From Phycisphaerales bacterium (GTDB taxonomy: Bacteria; Planctomycetota; Phycisphaerae; Phycisphaerales; SM1A02): 32,081 bases of DNA. Position numbers and translations under genes: made by a program. Numbering within the stretch: position 1 is the stretch's first letter; each line of letters starts with the position of its first letter. The notes under the pieces were generated by a model. The model searched no databases. It was given only the letters and a program-made list of their open reading frames with translations, and had not been told where the DNA came from. The stretch spans positions 3,732,036 through 3,764,116 of the forward strand of contig CP070772.1 in assembly GCA_020345805.1 (NCBI GenBank), written 5' to 3'. Positions 30,873 through 32,081 of the stretch are shown here, piece after piece.

Positions 30873-31943
30873 ATGCTGCGACGCAAGCTCATGCTGATGT
30901 TGGGTTCGTTGGTCGGCCTGTTGCTGATCGCGGCGATCGCGACGGTCCTCCTGATGCAGAATGTGCTCGATGATCTCAGCCACGTCAGCACCTCGGCATT
31001 GAGCGGAGCGACCCAAACCAGCAGGCTGGGCTCGACCATCACCAGGGTGGAGGCGGAACTGAACGAGATCCGGCTGCAGGAAGAGGCCCACCTGGACGAG
31101 CTCATCGATGCGGTCGAGACGCTCAACGAACAGGTCCGGGATCTCGGAACGTTCTACGTGATGCGGGACGAGGCGTCCGAACACTATCAACACTTACAGG
31201 AGCTGCTGCCCGTCTTCGTCCGGCACGTGGGCGATCTGGCCACAACCCAGGATGAGGAGTTGACCACCGCTCACACCGAGCTGGCCCTGAGGGCTTCGGT
31301 AGCCATGCGCGAGACGATCGCCACCCTCGGGCACATTTCGCAGGAACACGCGCAGCGCGAACAGCGAATGGTCACCAACAAGGTCCGATGGGTGGCCTTG
31401 GGGATGGCTCTGGTCTTCCTGCTCGTGATCAACATCTCCATCATGGTACTGCTGCGGGCGGCGAACATGGTGCTCAGTCCGGTGGATCGTCTGGTCGAGG
31501 CCAGCCGGCGCCTGGCCCGCGAGGAGTTCGACCATCGCGTGGAACTGACGCAGCGTGACGAGTTCGAGGAGCTGGGACGGGCCTACAACAGCCTCGCCGA
31601 ACATCTGCAGCTGAACGAGCAGCGCAAGCTCGAAACGCTGCATCACGTGGCAAGAACCCTGAATCACGAACTCAACAACGCGATCTCGATCATCGACCTG
31701 CAGTTGAAGCTGCTGACGCGCGGCAACGACGGCAATCACGGCGTGGCCAAGCCGCTGCGGCAGATCAACGAAACGCTGGGTCGGATGAGCGAGACCGTCA
31801 GCGCCCTCCAGAGAGTGCAACGCATCGTGCTCACCGACTATCTGGAGGGGGTGCCAATGCTGGATCTGGAGCGATCACTGGAGGAAGAGCCGCGGGAGGG
31901 GAAACCGGCCACGCAGCCGGATTTCGGGACGAGAATCCAATGA
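30873..31943 (+). CDS. HAMP sensor with a histidine-kinase H-box but no ATPase domain
   Basis: The product has 356 residues. TM1 (about 8-28) and TM2 (about 173-195) enclose a mostly helical periplasmic region of about 140 residues, like the four-helix sensor domains of chemoreceptors and kinases. A HAMP domain follows (about 196-248, SPVDRLVEASRRLAREEFDHRV, then DEFEELGRAYNSLAEHL). Next comes a dimerisation segment with the H-box LNHELNNAISIIDLQLKLL; His265 is the candidate phosphoacceptor. A kinase would continue with the N, G1 and G2 boxes, but the protein ends about 85 residues later with an Asp/Glu-rich tail and no such motif. It starts 15 bases after the PhnD-like gene, and its stop overlaps the next start (ATGA). 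It probably works with the downstream membrane protein, either phosphorylated in trans or relaying a signal. Confidence 0.85.
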   Translation: MLRRKLMLMLGSLVGLLLIAAIATVLLMQNVLDDLSHVSTSALSGATQTSRLGSTITRVEAELNEIRLQEEAHLDELIDAVETLNEQVRDLGTFYVMRDEASEHYQHLQELLPVFVRHVGDLATTQDEELTTAHTELALRASVAMRETIATLGHISQEHAQREQRMVTNKVRWVALGMALVFLLVINISIMVLLRAANMVLSPVDRLVEASRRLAREEFDHRVELTQRDEFEELGRAYNSLAEHLQLNEQRKLETLHHVARTLNHELNNAISIIDLQLKLLTRGNDGNHGVAKPLRQINETLGRMSETVSALQRVQRIVLTDYLEGVPMLDLERSLEEEPREGKPATQPDFGTRIQ

Positions 31944-32081
31944 ACCAGCCGCCCGCGTTTGATCAATACTCGCCGCTGTTCGCCGAGGTGCGCTGGTTCG
32001 TCCGGCTGCGGTGGTTTGCCGGCGTCACGGTCATCTTGGGAATTCTGACCGCCGCGCGGTGGGCCGACTGGTCCGGTGATC
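31940..32081 (+). CDS. Start of a membrane protein, probably a sensor histidine kinase (runs off the window)
   Basis: Only 47 codons are visible. They start with the ATG that overlaps the stop of the HAMP sensor gene. After a short polar start, VRWFVRLRWFAGVTVILGILTAARW forms the beginning of a first transmembrane helix. R-W-F-x-x-x-RW-F-A-G is a frequent opening in multi-pass histidine kinases, and the neighbourhood (response regulator, sensor without an ATPase domain) makes a kinase likely. No kinase motif itself lies inside the window, so the call is inference from position and the first helix. Confidence 0.5.
   Translation, partial: MNQPPAFDQYSPLFAEVRWFVRLRWFAGVTVILGILTAARWADWSGD

Overview
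This GC-rich window most likely comes from a member of the Planctomycetota, class Phycisphaerae. Four features point that way: two secreted proteins ending in paired dockerin-like repeats with the terminal signature AWGPCP or QWGPCP; a Ca-loop-like repeat (NGIPDECD) next to one of these tails; a TIGR02999-like ECF sigma factor beside a giant Ser/Thr kinase with TPRs; and a two-domain DUF1080 protein. The taxonomic call is inference from family knowledge; no rRNA marker is present.

Layout. 1-468 (-) is the N-terminal part of dihydropteroate synthase (folP). 596-1834 (+) is a multi-pass membrane protein with an antiporter-like start, interrupted in frame by a 50-base palindromic element. 1894-3267 (-) is a secreted protein with two DUF1080 domains. 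3705-6008 (+) is a secreted DNRLRE/lectin-like/dockerin protein. 6350-8593 (+) is a KamA-like radical SAM protein with an extra N-terminal domain. 8757-9335 and 9509-13021 (+) are the ECF sigma factor and kinase-TPR pair; the kinase frame is closed by one TAA and then continues as TPR-like sequence to 13183. 13468-15192 (+) is a secreted seven-repeat, probably beta-propeller, protein with a dockerin tail. 15334-16308 (-) is an exported metallo-beta-lactamase-fold protein.

16607-26848 is the centre of the window: the whole route from glutamyl-tRNA to protoheme in two convergent clusters. The plus strand carries hemL-hemC-hemD, each joined by an ATGA overlap. The minus strand carries hemH/hemA (a single fused reading frame), hemN, hemE, hemG (HemY type) and hemB, separated by -3 to +36 bases. 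The clusters meet tail to tail, with hemD and hemB overlapping by 34 bases. Fusing the last enzyme (ferrochelatase) to the first (glutamyl-tRNA reductase) is the most striking observation. A small membrane protein (27000-27530) lies just upstream of the minus-strand cluster.

28253-32081 is a signalling cassette: an NtrC-type sigma-54 activator, a membrane-anchored PhnD-like binding protein, a HAMP sensor that has a histidine-kinase H-box but no ATPase domain, and the start of a further membrane protein that is probably the missing kinase. The design suggests ligand sensing by a binding protein, with the kinase split over two polypeptides.

I found no tRNA, rRNA, CRISPR array, insertion sequence or integrase in the window.
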